In this document: positions 1 to 9,501 of the stretch, piece by piece
How the letters are laid out: every line of letters starts with the position of its first letter
Numbering within the stretch: the first letter of the stretch is position 1
Source of the DNA: Haematobacter genomosp. 1
GTDB lineage: Bacteria; Pseudomonadota; Alphaproteobacteria; Rhodobacterales; Rhodobacteraceae
NCBI RefSeq assembly: GCF_002196855.1
Contig: NZ_NIPW01000010.1
Span: 248,001-312,000, forward strand
Reading direction: 5' to 3'
Length of the DNA: 64,000 nt
Made by a program: the position numbers and the translations under genes
Notes under the pieces: model-generated
Database searches by the model: none
The model's input: only the letters and a program-made list of their open reading frames with translations
What the model was told of the DNA's origin: nothing

Positions 1-152
1 CGCACCTCCGTCAGCGTGGCGAGCTTGAAGGGCCGCACATGCGCCCTTACCGCCGCCTCCGCTTCTCCGAAGCCCAATGCTCCGAGAGAGGTCGCCGCCA
101 CACCCGCGCCTGCCAGCTTGAGAAAGCCCCGGCGCGAGAGGTCGAGGTTCAT
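1..152 (-). CDS. Formate dehydrogenase major (alpha) subunit, N-terminal fragment
   Basis: Only the first ~50 codons lie in the window; the gene runs off the left edge. The N-terminus has a twin-arginine signal (SRRGFLKLAG, residues ~6-15) followed by a hydrophobic stretch, then the PFKLATLTEVR segment that precedes the iron-sulfur region in FdnG/FdoG-type molybdopterin formate dehydrogenases. Such enzymes are exported folded by Tat and oxidise formate at the periplasmic side of the membrane. The ATG has a good AGGAGG ribosome site. The family call rests on N-terminal similarity alone, because the catalytic domain is not visible. Confidence 0.72.
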   Translation of the reverse strand, partial: MNLDLSRRGFLKLAGAGVAATSLGALGFGEAEAAVRAHVRPFKLATLTEV

Positions 153-1128
153 GAGGTCCTCCTCCTCTGCCTGTCCGTAAAGATGGGTGAGGGAAGGATG
201 GAGCGGCCCATGGGGGCTGTCAAGGAAAAGCCCGAAAGAGCGAGGGTTTGTGATGCGACACTGCGGCGCAGCCGCGAAGGCGCCGTTCGCGCGGATCGCG
301 TGCACAACGCGCCGGAGCGCGGCTGCAACGTGCCTTGGCGGGAGGCTGAAGGCCCCGATCGAAAGGCAATGATCGCTGGCATCCGCTGTCGGAACCCGGG
401 AAATCAGCCTCGAAACGCCGGAAGTTCTCCGAGCCGGGAACGGACGCGCGCCCTGTGAGGAACATGCTGCGCCGCGACGGCTGCCGAAACCTCTTCGCTG
501 CCTTTCAGCCAAAGGCAAACGCCTGCCCCGGCGTGGCCATCCCGGTCGTGAGCTCCACAGCCCGCGTCGCTCGCATGGCATCCCTGTGTGAGACTGCCTC
601 TCGTGGCCCGTGCCCAAGCAGCCTGACAGTGCCGAAAGTGCATTGTCCCGCTTGAGGCGGCTCTTCGCTGGCGGGCAAGTTCTGGTCGAGCGGAAGAGTT
701 CCGTCCGGCCCGCCACAGGGCCCCCAGCAGGCTGGCGTAGTTCGCGTGACGCCGACGATGTGGTGCAGGAAAGCGCCAGTTTCCCCGCAGGCGAAGGTAG
801 TCCTGTCTTAAGGTAGTCCTGTCTTAAGGATATTGGCGTGACTGACGGACCGGCAGGGGGAAGGCAAGCTGCGGGACCGGGTAACAGGGAAGGGGTGAAC
901 CCGGACCGCCCGGCAGGGAGCATGCCCCCACGGCGCGGGCGACCCCGCGTGGAGGCGAGGAAACCATAACCAGCGTGCTGCCATGCAGGGCGTCGCCAGC
1001 GGTTCCGCGCGCAGGCGGGAAGCCCGATCTATGCCAAGCGGGCAGACGCAGCATGGGGAGGTCCGCACAAGGGGAAAGCCACGTGGAGCTTGGCTTGCCG
1101 GCCCGCTTCCGGCAGCAACTCCTTCTCC
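153..1128. other. Long intergenic region without a recognised gene
   Basis: This 976-bp stretch lies between the divergent 5' end of the formate dehydrogenase gene and the 3' end of the aldo/keto reductase. No open frame here looks like a protein, and no tRNA or clear terminator was seen. It must hold the formate dehydrogenase promoter, which I could not locate. The only structure noted is the 16-bp tandem duplication at 795-826. Confidence 0.5.
795..826. repeat. 16-bp perfect tandem duplication
   Basis: The unit aggtagtcctgtctta occurs twice back to back (795-810 and 811-826) with no mismatch. It is intergenic and has no obvious function. Confidence 0.9.
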
Positions 1129-2112
1129 TCAGCCGTAGACCGGTACGCCCCTGTGCTGCGCTTCGGAATAGCGCGGGCCATGCGCGAAACCGGGCGGCAT
1201 CAGCCGGGCGATCTCGCGCCGGTCCTCTTCGGTGAACGCGATTGCGGCGGCCCCGGCAAGCTCCCTAAGATGCGTGGCCGAGCGTGTTCCGGGGATGGAA
1301 AGCACATGCGGCGCGCGGTCCAGCGTCCAGGCCACTGCCGCCGCGGGAACCGACCAGCCGCGCGCGTGGCAAAAGCTGCGGAAGCCCTCCACCCAGCCGA
1401 GGTTCGCGCTCCAGTTCGGCTCCTGAAAGCGGGGGTTGCCGCGCCGGAAATCCGTTTCCGCAAAGCGGGCGGGGTCGGGGGGTGTTTCGGCGAATATGCC
1501 CCGCCCGAGCGGGGAGAAGGCGACGAAGGCCACGCCCAGTTCCTCCGTCGCCTGCACCATCCCGAGCTCCGGTTGCCGCGTCCAGAGTGAGTATTCGTTC
1601 TGGATCGCCGTCACCGGATGGGCGGCGTGGGCGCGGCGGAGCGTGGCGGGCGCGATCTCGGAAAAGCCGATCCCGCCGATCTTGCCCTCTTCCACGAAGC
1701 GGGAGAGGGTTCCCGCGACCTCCTCCACCGGCACCTCCGCATCATGGCGATGCGCGTAGTAAAGAGCGACCCGCTCCACCCCGAGCCGTTTCAGCGATTT
1801 CTCAAGAGCATCGCGGAAGTAGCTGGGAGAGTTGTTGAAATGCCGCGTAGGCTTCGGAATGATCCCGCCCTTGGTGGCGATCTGGAAGGTGGCCTTGCGG
1901 TCCGCCATATAGGCGCCGATCACCTCCTCCGACAGGCCCATCCCGTAAAGCTCTGCCGTGTCGAGAAAGTCGATCCCCAGATCGCGCGCCGCGTCCAGAC
2001 AGCGGAAGCTCTCCTCCCGGTTGGTGGCGCCATAGAAGCCCGCGAAGCTCATGCAGCCAAGCCCGATGGCGGAAACCTCTGGCCCGTTCCGGCCCAGTCT
2101 GCGGCGGATCAT
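1129..2112 (-). CDS. Aldo/keto reductase
   Basis: A 327-residue protein of normal length for NADPH-dependent aldo/keto reductases, which reduce aldehydes and ketones in the cytoplasm. The tetrad is visible: Asp51 and Tyr56 in FLDTAELYG, Lys81 in IATKGG and His121 in YYAHRHD. A late [16 protein letters not shown] segment fits the cofactor-binding region of the YhdN/Tas-like subgroup. Its ATG overlaps the stop codon of deoD by 4 bp (ATGA), so the two are translationally coupled. The substrate cannot be inferred. Confidence 0.9.
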   Translation of the reverse strand: MIRRRLGRNGPEVSAIGLGCMSFAGFYGATNREESFRCLDAARDLGIDFLDTAELYGMGLSEEVIGAYMADRKATFQIATKGGIIPKPTRHFNNSPSYFRDALEKSLKRLGVERVALYYAHRHDAEVPVEEVAGTLSRFVEEGKIGGIGFSEIAPATLRRAHAAHPVTAIQNEYSLWTRQPELGMVQATEELGVAFVAFSPLGRGIFAETPPDPARFAETDFRRGNPRFQEPNWSANLGWVEGFRSFCHARGWSVPAAAVAWTLDRAPHVLSIPGTRSATHLRELAGAAAIAFTEEDRREIARLMPPGFAHGPRYSEAQHRGVPVYG

Positions 2113-2828
2113 CGTGCGTCCTCCCCGGCGAAAGCGGCTGTGAGGGCGACCTCCACCATCTCGCCGAAGCTCTTCTCCCGGTCGGCGGCGGGCAGCGCCT
2201 CTTTGCGGAGGAGGTGGTCGGATATGGTCAGGATGGCCAGCGCCCGCACACCGTAGCGCGCGGCGAGAGTGTAGAGCTCCGCCGCCTCCATCTCCACGCA
2301 GAGGATGCCGTGACGGGTCATCTGCTCGTTGAGGTCGGGGCGTTCGTCATAGAACACATCCGCCGAATAGATGCCGCCCGCATGGGTGGGCAGCCCGCGC
2401 GCGCTTGCCGCCTGCCATGCCGCATGGAGAAGGCCCCAGTCCGGCGTTGGCGCGTAGTTCAGCTCCCGGAAGATGCCGCGCGACGGAGTGGACAGGCTGG
2501 AGGCTGACAGGGCCAGCACCAGATCCCGCAGATTGACGCGCTCCTGCATCGCACCTGCAGAGCCGATGCGGATCAGCGTCCGCGCGCCATAGTCCCGGAT
2601 GAGCTCGTTGGCATAGATGGAGAGTGAGGGCATCCCCATGCCCGATCCCTGAATGGTCACCGGATGCCCCCGCCATGTGCCGGTGTAGCCCAGCATGCCG
2701 CGAACGTCGTTGACGAGCCGGGGGCTGTCCAGGAAGGTTTCGGCGGCCCAACGGGCCCGGTAGGGGTCGCCGGGAAGCAGCACGGTTTCGGCGATGTCTC
2801 CGGGTGCGGCACCGATGTGGATGGTCAT
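2109..2828 (-). CDS. deoD: Purine-nucleoside phosphorylase, DeoD type
   Basis: Phosphorolysis of purine (deoxy)nucleosides to base plus (deoxy)ribose-1-phosphate in nucleoside salvage. The ATG at 2828 gives 239 residues, the usual DeoD length; the frame stays open further upstream but that extension is repeat-derived. Family motifs are LPGDPYRA near residue 20 (phosphate site), RIGSAG in the middle, [10 protein letters not shown] (nucleoside site) and TISDHL carrying the catalytic Asp. It overlaps the aldo/keto reductase start by 4 bp. Confidence 0.93.
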   Translation of the reverse strand: MTIHIGAAPGDIAETVLLPGDPYRARWAAETFLDSPRLVNDVRGMLGYTGTWRGHPVTIQGSGMGMPSLSIYANELIRDYGARTLIRIGSAGAMQERVNLRDLVLALSASSLSTPSRGIFRELNYAPTPDWGLLHAAWQAASARGLPTHAGGIYSADVFYDERPDLNEQMTRHGILCVEMEAAELYTLAARYGVRALAILTISDHLLRKEALPAADREKSFGEMVEVALTAAFAGEDAR

Positions 2829-2942
2829 GTGGATTTCCGTTCGGGGGAGGCTGTCGTCCCTGTCTAGCATGGCAAAGGGGCCTCTCCGCAACCCGGTTGC
2901 TGCAACCGGCGGATGCGGCTCTGCGGAAGCCGGGTCTTGGGG

Positions 2943-3047
2943 GTACTGGTTTGCAGGCACTGGTTTGGGGGCACCGGTCTTGAGTGCGCAGGTTTGCCGG
3001 TGCCGGGCCTTGTAGGTGCCGGGTCTGTAGACGTGTCGGGTCTGCTG
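2943..3047. repeat. 15-bp degenerate tandem repeat, 7 units
   Basis: Seven consecutive 15-bp units in perfect register between deoD and cbiZ, with core ctggtttg / ccggtctt / cgggtctg. In one plus frame they read as five-residue units such as [10 protein letters not shown] and PGLVG, but no credible gene contains them. The organisation matches the 15-bp tracts at 3390, 7411, 34059 and 36811. Confidence 0.8.
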
Positions 3048-3059
3048 AGACGGTGCCGT

Positions 3060-3100
3060 CGGGGGTCGCGGGGGGCGTCCCCCGCGCTGCCGGAGGCAGC
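3060..3100 (+). repeat. Dispersed palindromic repeat, copy 1
   Basis: Contains the hairpin CGCGGGGG-GCGT-CCCCCGCG (8-bp perfect stem). The 41-bp element recurs almost identically in inverse orientation at 21774-21814, and its first 28 bp recur at 27644-27671. It sits at the 3' end of cbiZ and could act as that gene's transcription stop, though no T-run follows. REP-like elements are a reasonable comparison. Confidence 0.8.
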
Positions 3101-3910
3101 CTAGGACAGTGCCATCCAGTCCGCGATGGCCGCTGCCGTGGCCTCCATCACCACGCGGCCCAGAACCTCGCCCACAGGCGTGTGCAACCCCGCATGCCGT
3201 ACCTCGCCGGAATCGGCGGCGAGCGCGATGCAATCCGTCCCGGTCCCGGTGGCCGTTCCGGTGACGAGGGTCAGGCCCGCCTCAAGCACCGCGGCGGTCC
3301 TGGCTTCCGCCACGATGGAGAGCGCCTCCACCATCGCCCCGTCGCTCAGCCCCTCCGACACCGCGACGGCGATGTTGATCGTGCCATAACCGCCCGCCGC
3401 GACGCCGGATGCCGCGATGCCGCCCGCCGCGACGCCGGATGCCGCGACGCCAGATGTCGTGACACCCGCTGCCAAGATGCGCGCTGCCGCGATGCCGCCC
3501 GCCACCCCGCCCTCCGTGGCACCGGATGGCGCGACACCGCCCGCCACCCCGCCTGCCGCGATACCGCCTGCCGCGACCGGTCGCCTGCGGCCCACGCGTT
3601 CCGCGTTGGAGAGGCCGGCGGTCACCACCGCCTGTGCGCGGACCCCCTCTACCTCCGCCGCCGCCCCACGCCAGGTGCCGACATCGCGGGAGGTGAGCAG
3701 GCCCACCGCCTCCGCGTCTCCGCACCGGGCGAGTTCACCGGCGAACCAGCGCCCGGTATCCAGATCTGCTGTCAGGTCCGCGTCCCGCACTTCCCGCCAC
3801 AGGATATGCCGCGCGCTGACGAAGCCCGGCCGGTTGAGCGACCAGCTCAGCACCCGGCGCGTCCGGCCAAGGTCGCAGCGCAGCCACGGCCGGTCGAGGG
3901 TCACGGTCAT
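3101..3910 (-). CDS. cbiZ: Adenosylcobinamide amidohydrolase, with repeat insertion
   Basis: CbiZ cleaves the amide-linked side chain of adenosylcobinamide to adenosylcobyric acid, so that incomplete corrinoids can be salvaged. Family features are [11 protein letters not shown] near the N-terminus, [22 protein letters not shown] and a C-terminal [12 protein letters not shown] block. From the ATG at 3910 the protein has 269 residues; about 64 of these (residues ~110-173) are an Ala/Gly-rich insertion encoded by 15-bp repeats, splitting SNAERVG from [10 protein letters not shown]. An earlier ATG at 3976 would add a PGPL-repeat leader encoded by a 12-bp repeat. Neither start has a clear ribosome site. 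Confidence 0.85.
   Translation of the reverse strand: MTVTLDRPWLRCDLGRTRRVLSWSLNRPGFVSARHILWREVRDADLTADLDTGRWFAGELARCGDAEAVGLLTSRDVGTWRGAAAEVEGVRAQAVVTAGLSNAERVGRRRPVAAGGIAAGGVAGGVAPSGATEGGVAGGIAAARILAAGVTTSGVAASGVAAGGIAASGVAAGGYGTINIAVAVSEGLSDGAMVEALSIVAEARTAAVLEAGLTLVTGTATGTGTDCIALAADSGEVRHAGLHTPVGEVLGRVVMEATAAAIADWMALS
3390..3584. repeat. 15-bp tandem repeat tract inside cbiZ, about 13 units
   Basis: Thirteen 15-bp units in register. The units at 3390 and 3420 are identical, and those at 3405 and 3435 differ by one base, suggesting recent 30-bp duplication. On the cbiZ strand the tract encodes pentads such as [10 protein letters not shown] and GIAAS. The period keeps the frame open. Confidence 0.9.
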
Positions 3911-3928
3911 CAGCCGCGGGCCCCCGTC

Positions 3929-3964
3929 GGGGCCGGGAAGGGGGCCGGGAAGGGGGCCGGGAAG
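3929..3964. repeat. 12-bp tandem repeat, 3 units
   Basis: Three identical units of ggggccgggaag just upstream of the preferred cbiZ start. Read on the minus strand they give PGPL repeats in a possible N-terminal extension of CbiZ. Confidence 0.9.
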
Positions 3965-4110
3965 GGGGAGGGACATGGGAAACCCGCGAGGGAGGATGCT
4001 GGAGCCGGGGATAGCGGGGCCGCCGCCGCTGTCAAGCAGGAGCACAGGATGCTTGCGCCGCCGCGGCATCGACGCCACCTTCGGGCGGAACCGGCAGCGC
4101 AGGGGGCGGG

Positions 4111-5568
4111 ATGTTCGCGGAATATGAGGATCACGACGCGGTTGGGCTGGCGGGCCTTGTCGCGCAGAAAGCCGTTTCGGCGGAGGAACTGCTGGACGCG
4201 GCGCTCGCGCGGGTGGGGGCGCTGAACCCGCTCCTGAACGCGGTGACGCTCGTGCAGGAGGAAACGGCGCGGCGGTCGATCCGTGCGGGCCTGCCTTCCG
4301 GGCCTTTCGCCGGTGTGCCGTTCCTGCTGAAGGATCTCGGGGCGGAGGCCGTGGATTTCCCGACCCATCTCGGCTCCCGGCTGCATCGCGACACACGCTA
4401 CGACTACGATTCGGAGATTTATCTGCGTCTGAGGGACAGCGGCCTCGTCACCTTCGGGCGGACGACCGTGCCGGAGGGGGCGATCGGGGCCGCGACCGAG
4501 GCGGTGGTCTATGGTGGGCCGACGCGGAACCCGTGGAGCCTCGACCATACGCCGGGGGGGTCCTCGGGCGGCGCGGCGGCGGCTGTCGCGGCGGGGATCG
4601 TGCCTGCCGCGCATGGCTCTGACGGCGGCGGCTCGGTGCGTATCCCCGCCTCCTCCTGCGGGCTGTTCGGCTTCAAGGCGACGCGGGCGCGGCTGCCGGA
4701 TGGCCCGGCCTCCGGCGAGGCGTGGGGCGGCATGGCCATCGACGGTTTCCTGACGCGGAGCGTGCGGGACACGGCCGTCCTGCTCGACGCCTGCGAAGGG
4801 CCGGACCTCGGCGCGCCCTATTTCCCGCCGCCGCTCGGGGCGGGGTATCGTGACGCCATCTCCCGCCCGCCCGATCGGCTCCGCATCGCGCTTTGTGATA
4901 CCACGCTGACAGGCGCGCCCCTCCACCCGGAGGCCCGCGCCGCCGTACATGACGCCGCAAGGCTGCTCGCGGATCTCGGGCATCATGTCGAACCCGCGCT
5001 GCCGCGCGCCGATACGCCCGCGATGATGGAGGCCTGGACCCGCATCGTGGCCTGCGGCACCGCGCTCTCCATCCGCCAGACCGTCGCCGCGCGGGGCCAT
5101 GCGCTGGAGCCGGAGGAGGTGGAGGGCGTGAGCAGGGGCGCAATGGCCTTCGCCGCCACCCTCACGGGGGAGGATTATCTGGAGGCGCTGGAAACCGTCC
5201 ACGCCTATGGGCGGCAGATGGCGGGGTTCTTCCTCGACTGGGACATCCTGCTCACCCCCACGCTGGCGGAGCCGCCCGCGCGGATCGGGCGCTTCTCCCA
5301 TGCGACGGAGGATTACGTGGGCTACCGTACCGGGCCGGACGGGATCTTCGCCTATTCGCCCTTCACCGTCTCCTTCAACGCCTCCGGTCAGCCCGCGGCC
5401 TCCGTCCCGCTCTACTGGACGCCGGAGGGGCTTCCGGTCGGGGTGCAGCTCGCGGCGGCCTTCGGGGAGGATGAGCGGCTCATCTCCCTCTGCGCAGAAC
5501 TGGAAACCGCGCGCCCGTGGTTCAACCGCCGCCCGCCCGTCACGCTCGCCGGGATCGCAAGGAGATGA
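4111..5568 (+). CDS. Amidase (amidase-signature family)
   Basis: A 485-residue amidase-signature hydrolase of normal length. The Ser-cisSer-Lys triad is visible: Lys74 in FLLKDLG, Ser151 in the GGSSGG loop and the nucleophile Ser175 in GSDGGGSVRIP; the 24-residue Ser-Ser spacing is standard. The family hydrolyses diverse amides (acylamides, 6-aminohexanoate dimers, aryl amides). The C-terminal VSFNASGQPAASVPL block is typical. The gene stands alone and its substrate is unknown. GGGGGCGGG precedes the ATG. Confidence 0.93.
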   Translation: MFAEYEDHDAVGLAGLVAQKAVSAEELLDAALARVGALNPLLNAVTLVQEETARRSIRAGLPSGPFAGVPFLLKDLGAEAVDFPTHLGSRLHRDTRYDYDSEIYLRLRDSGLVTFGRTTVPEGAIGAATEAVVYGGPTRNPWSLDHTPGGSSGGAAAAVAAGIVPAAHGSDGGGSVRIPASSCGLFGFKATRARLPDGPASGEAWGGMAIDGFLTRSVRDTAVLLDACEGPDLGAPYFPPPLGAGYRDAISRPPDRLRIALCDTTLTGAPLHPEARAAVHDAARLLADLGHHVEPALPRADTPAMMEAWTRIVACGTALSIRQTVAARGHALEPEEVEGVSRGAMAFAATLTGEDYLEALETVHAYGRQMAGFFLDWDILLTPTLAEPPARIGRFSHATEDYVGYRTGPDGIFAYSPFTVSFNASGQPAASVPLYWTPEGLPVGVQLAAAFGEDERLISLCAELETARPWFNRRPPVTLAGIARR

Positions 5569-5759
5569 CCGCCGGGGCCGGGCGCCCCGCCGGCGAAATG
5601 CGCCGGTAAAGCGGGAGAGGCCCCCCGCTCTCATGCCCTGCGCTCCCGCGCTATCCCTACGGGTGCAGAATGTCGGGCCATGAGACCCGATCTTGCCGCT
5701 GAGCACCGAAGGCGAAAGCGGCTCGGGCTACTTCGAAAGCCCTTCCGGCCCCCCATGCC

Positions 5760-7398
5760 GCGTCCCGTCCTGCCCGAAGCGGAGGGAGGTCGAATGCGTA
5801 ATCACGCCGCTCCTCGGAAACATGTCCGGCCCGGTCGGGCGCGCGGGGAGCATGGCATCGCGCATGGCGGTTCGGAGGGACGGGACGGCCAGCCCCCTCG
5901 GGCGGGACGGAGTACACCTTGTGGTTGTTTCGGGGCATCGACCTGCGGCCAGCCCCGCGCGCGGGACGGAGGGTAGGCGGCCCATTCCAGCACGGAAAGC
6001 CCGCAGCCAGCCCCCGCGCGCGGATGGAGGCCAAAAAGCCCGGCACCGGGCCAATCCGGCGCGGATGGAGGCCCGGGCATGTTGGGTTACCCCGTGAGGC
6101 CAGCCCCCTTCGCGCGCGGACGGAGGCGCAGGGGGCGGCGTCCATCTTTTTCCATTGCCCGCCCCCTCTCGCGCGGACGGAGGTTGATCATGCCGAGCCC
6201 GCCCGCGCAGAGCGCGGCCAGCCCCCCTCGCGCGCGGATGGAGGCAAGCGGAGCTGACGCTTGTCGCCCCCGTCCGGGTTGGCAGAGCCCTTCGCGCGCG
6301 CGGAAGCAGGAGGCAGGCGGTGCCCGTGCCGGAGACAGCCGTGGCCTCCGGCCCCCCTCGTGCGGGGACGGAGGCCCGAACCAGCGCCGCGCCCTCCGCC
6401 TGGTCAGCCCAGCCCTCCTCTGGCGCGCGGACGGAGGCGGTGGTCACGGGTGGTCTCGCAGTCGGGCAGGGCCCGTTTCCCGGCGCGCCGGCGGCGGGTG
6501 ATCGAGGTGATCTGCACGGGCGACGTTCCCCGAGCCAGCGCCCTGAACGCGGACTGAAGCCGGAACGCGCCGGATTTGTTTGGCCCGGTGCCGTGCGGCC
6601 AGCCCTCCTGGCGCGCGGACGGAGGCTATGGCGACGATCCCGATGTGGACGCTATCTAGCCAGTCCCCCCGCGCCGCGCGGACACAGAGCTTCCGCCCGC
6701 AAAAAATGCGGGACACTTACGCCAACTAGCCAGTCCCTGCGCGCGGGGACAGAGGTGACGGCCCAGAAAACCGCCTCCTACACCTTCGGCCAGTCCCCCG
6801 CGCCCCCGCGCGCGCGGACGGAGGTAGTCCACGCGCATGATCGTGGTGCAGCGGCAGCCCGCGCCCCCGCGCGCGCGGACGGAGGAATTCGGAACTCCAT
6901 TCCTTCCCGCTGGCCTGGGCCAGTTTCCCGCGCGCGGACAGAGGCGTCGCGCGGTTGTGGATGCCGCCCTTGACAGTGCCAGTCCTCCGCCCGCGCGGAC
7001 GACGGGGTTCGGGGCGCGAGCAGGGGCATCCAGAGTTAACAGTCTCCCGCGCGCGGACCGAGAGGCTGCACACCTCAATACAGCCGTGCGGCCAGCCCCC
7101 TGGAGCGAGGATGGAGGCTTTTGCTAGGTGATGGACACTCCCGAAAAGCGCGGCCAACCCCGGATGGGGTATAGTTGGAAGATGCAGCCCGGACGCGCGG
7201 GCCCCAACCCCATGCGCGAAGGAGGGTTGTGGGCTGGCTCCACCTTCCCAGACCATTGCTCAGGAGGAAGGCAGACGCTCTGCGCATCCGATGGCCGATA
7301 CCTCGGGGCTACCCATCCCCCACGCGGGGAGGGAGGGCCGGGCACCTGTGCCCGTCAGCGGCTTCCAAAGGCGCCATCCCCCCACGCGCCGGGGGAGG
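5760..7398 (+). CRISPR. Degenerate CRISPR-like array, about 27 imperfect repeats, no cas genes
   Basis: A core close to GGCCAGCCCC..CGCGCGCGGACGGAGG recurs with unrelated sequence between copies. The ggagg end of successive copies falls at 5912 (ggagt), 5972, 6030, 6071, 6126, 6183, 6244, 6313, 6374, 6437, 6625, 6755, 6824, 6885, 6944 and 7065, with weaker copies between and around these. Intervals mostly lie at 57-66 bp and repeatedly equal 61, the period of a 29-bp repeat plus 32-bp spacer as in type I-E arrays. Copies such as 6728-6755 keep a CCC-loop-GGG stem. Unlike ordinary arrays, almost every repeat differs by substitutions or small indels. Copies at 7310-7337 and 7369-7398 have a CCCCCACGCG variant and are also 61 bp apart. 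No cas gene lies in the window. A minisatellite is the main alternative. Confidence 0.55.
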
Positions 7399-7410
7399 GC
7401 CGCCCCTCGG

Positions 7411-7575
7411 AGCTTGGACTTGGGGGGCCTGCTTTGGGGCATTTGACGCGGGGCCGACGGTTTTTGAAGCAACCTGACTTGGGTCGCCTGACTTGGGGAG
7501 GACGAGTTTGGGGACGACGGTCTTGGGATCAACGATTTTGGACCCGGCGACTTTTGAGCCGACGGTTTTGGAGCC
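7411..7575. repeat. 15-bp degenerate tandem repeat, 11 units
   Basis: Eleven 15-bp units in unbroken register directly after the CRISPR-like array, with consensus near gacggttttggagcc. On the minus strand one frame reads GSKTV, GSKVA, GSKIV, DPKTV, VPKLV and so on. No gene start or product is recognisable. It lies just downstream of the broken hmuV gene. Confidence 0.85.
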
Positions 7576-7644
7576 GGCGGGCGTCCCCGGTCCCGGTCAC
7601 GAGCCGGGACTGTTCAAGCCGCTCCCTTGCCGCTGCCCTTCAAG

Positions 7645-8430
7645 TCATGCCGCAGTTTGGGGCAGGACGAAGGGCACGCCCGGCGCGGGCGTCTCTCCCA
7701 CCCGGAGGCGGCAGCCATAGGCTGCGGAGAGCGTCTCGCTGGTCAGCACGTCGCGCGGTGTGTCCGCCGCGACGATCCGCCCCTCGTGCAGCAGGACGAC
7801 CTTGTCGGCGAAAAGCGCGGTGAGGTTCAGATCGTGCATCACCGCCACCACGCCGCCGCCACGGCGCGCGTAATCGCGCGCGAGCCGCATGACGGTCAGC
7901 TGATGGCCGATGTCGAGGCTCGCCACCGGCTCATCGAGGAACAGCCAGCGGGGCCGCCCGTTCAGCACCGGTTCCCACACCTGCGCCAGAACGCGGGCAA
8001 GCTGCACCCGCTGCTGCTCCCCGCCCGACAGCTCCTGATAGAACCGCCCCTCGAACCCCGGCAGGCCGACGGAGGCAAGCGCCGTCTCCACCGAAGGCGG
8101 TCGGGTCAGGGCGGCGTCGCAGCCCAGCCGCACAACCTCGCGCACCGTGAAGGGGAAGGACAGCAGGCTCGCCTGCGGCAGCACCCCCCGCAACCCCGCC
8201 AGCACGGCAGGCGAAAGGCCCGCGATGTCCTACCCGTCAAGCGCCACCCGGCCGTCATGACGGACCTCTCCCGTCAGCGCGCGGATGAGCGTGGTCTTGC
8301 CGGAGCCGTTCGGACCGACGATGGCCGTCAGCGCGCCTGCGGGGGCGGAAAGGCTCACCCGGTCGAGTATGACGCGCCGCCCGGCGCGGAGCGTGATATC
8401 GGTCGCAGTCAGGGTTGCTGTCACGGTCAC
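7645..8430 (-). pseudogene. hmuV: Hemin ABC transporter ATP-binding protein with in-frame amber codon
   Basis: HmuV energises hemin import through HmuU. The reading frame begins at a GTG (8430) overlapping the hmuU stop codon. It has Walker A GPNGSGKT (residues 39-46), signature LSGGEQQR, Walker B RWLFLDEPVASLD and a late switch histidine region VAVMHDLN. Codon 67 (8230-8232) is TAG, between VALDG and DIAGLSP, with the frame intact on both sides. One C-to-T change from CAG (Gln) would create it. Without readthrough the product stops after Walker A. A sequencing error or natural suppression remains possible. Confidence 0.85.
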
Positions 8431-9500
8431 AGGTCTATCACTCCCCGCTGGCGGAGCAGGATCCACAGGAAGAACGGCGCGCCCATCGCGGCGGTAACGA
8501 TGCCGATGGGCAGCTCCGCGGGCGCGATGACCGTCCGGCTCACCACGTCGGCCAGCACCAGCAGCGCTGCGCCCAGAAGGGCGGAGCAGGGCAGGAGCCA
8601 GCGGTGATCCGGCCCGATGGCCAGCCGGAGGAGATGCGGCACCACGATGCCGACGAAACCGATCCCGCCCGACACCGCCACAGATGCGCCGGTCGCCGCC
8701 GCGACAGACAGGATCGCTGCCCGCTTCACCCGCTGCACCGGTGTCCCCATGTGCAGCGCGGCCGCCTCGCCCAGCGTCAGCCGGTTCAGCCCGCGCGCCA
8801 GAAACGGCGCCGCGGCGAGCGCGAGGAGGATGATCGACCCCGCCGCCAGCACCTTGGACCATGTCGCCCCGGACAGGGAGCCGAGACCCCAGAACGTCAG
8901 GTCACGAAGCTGCTGGTCGTTCGCGCGAAACACGATCAGCCCCGAGACCGCGCCCGCCATCGCACCAAGGGCGATCCCGGCAAGCAGCATGGTGGCAACC
9001 GATGTCCGCCCTTGCCGCGTGGCGATGGCATAGAGCGCGACGGTCATCGCCCAGCCGCCGCAGAAGGCCGCGAGCGGCACGAGATAGAAGCCCAGCACCG
9101 CCGGCAGGGCAATCCCCAGCGCGCCCGGCAGCACGATGGCCGCGATCGCGCCAAGCCCCGCGCCGGAGGAGACGCCGACCAGCCCCGGATCGGCCAGCGG
9201 ATTGCGGAACAGCCCCTGCATCACCGCGCCGGACACGGCGAGCGACGCCCCCACCAGCATCCCCAGCATCAGGCGCGGCAGGCGGATGTCGCGCAGGATC
9301 GTCATGTCGCGGAGCGGCGCGGCCTCTCCCCCCAGCCAGTCGCGCAGCACGGCGGGCAGCGAGGCCTCCGTCGCGCCCTGCGTCAGCCCCAGCGTTGCCG
9401 CAGCGGCGAGCGCCAGAAGGAGCAGCAGGAACACCCGCCGCGCCCGCAGGCCCCGGTCCCCCTCGGCGCGCATCGTGCGCGTCTCGCTCACCACGACCAC
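8427..9500 (-). CDS. hmuU: Hemin ABC transporter permease
   Basis: A 357-residue FecCD/BtuC-type permease with about nine to ten hydrophobic segments. It forms the inner-membrane channel for hemin, pairing with HmuV (ATPase) and receiving substrate from HmuT. Recognisable blocks are a GLSLGATEASL-like first loop, MLVGASLAVSGAVMQGLFRNP and GIGFVGIVVPHLLRL, the conserved ATPase-coupling region. The stop overlaps the hmuV start and the gene lies immediately after hmuT, so the genes form one operon. Confidence 0.92.
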   Translation of the reverse strand: MVVVSETRTMRAEGDRGLRARRVFLLLLLALAAAATLGLTQGATEASLPAVLRDWLGGEAAPLRDMTILRDIRLPRLMLGMLVGASLAVSGAVMQGLFRNPLADPGLVGVSSGAGLGAIAAIVLPGALGIALPAVLGFYLVPLAAFCGGWAMTVALYAIATRQGRTSVATMLLAGIALGAMAGAVSGLIVFRANDQQLRDLTFWGLGSLSGATWSKVLAAGSIILLALAAAPFLARGLNRLTLGEAAALHMGTPVQRVKRAAILSVAAATGASVAVSGGIGFVGIVVPHLLRLAIGPDHRWLLPCSALLGAALLVLADVVSRTVIAPAELPIGIVTAAMGAPFFLWILLRQRGVIDL

Positions 9501-9501
9501 C

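Noticed and set aside
840-1090. Extra CRISPR-like units before the aldo/keto reductase
   Set aside because: Some CCCC..CGCG..GGAGG-like strings occur, but without regular spacing or the GGCCAG start seen in the main array.
5760-7398. Integron attC array or repeat protein gene
   Set aside because: No integrase and no cassette genes; the units do not keep a reading frame (61 bp is not a multiple of three), and every frame is interrupted or of low quality.
7260-7823. Protein-coding pentapeptide-repeat gene over the 15-bp tract
   Set aside because: The frames covering the tract lack a ribosome site and run into hmuV in antisense or into the CRISPR-like array; codon use does not resemble neighbours.
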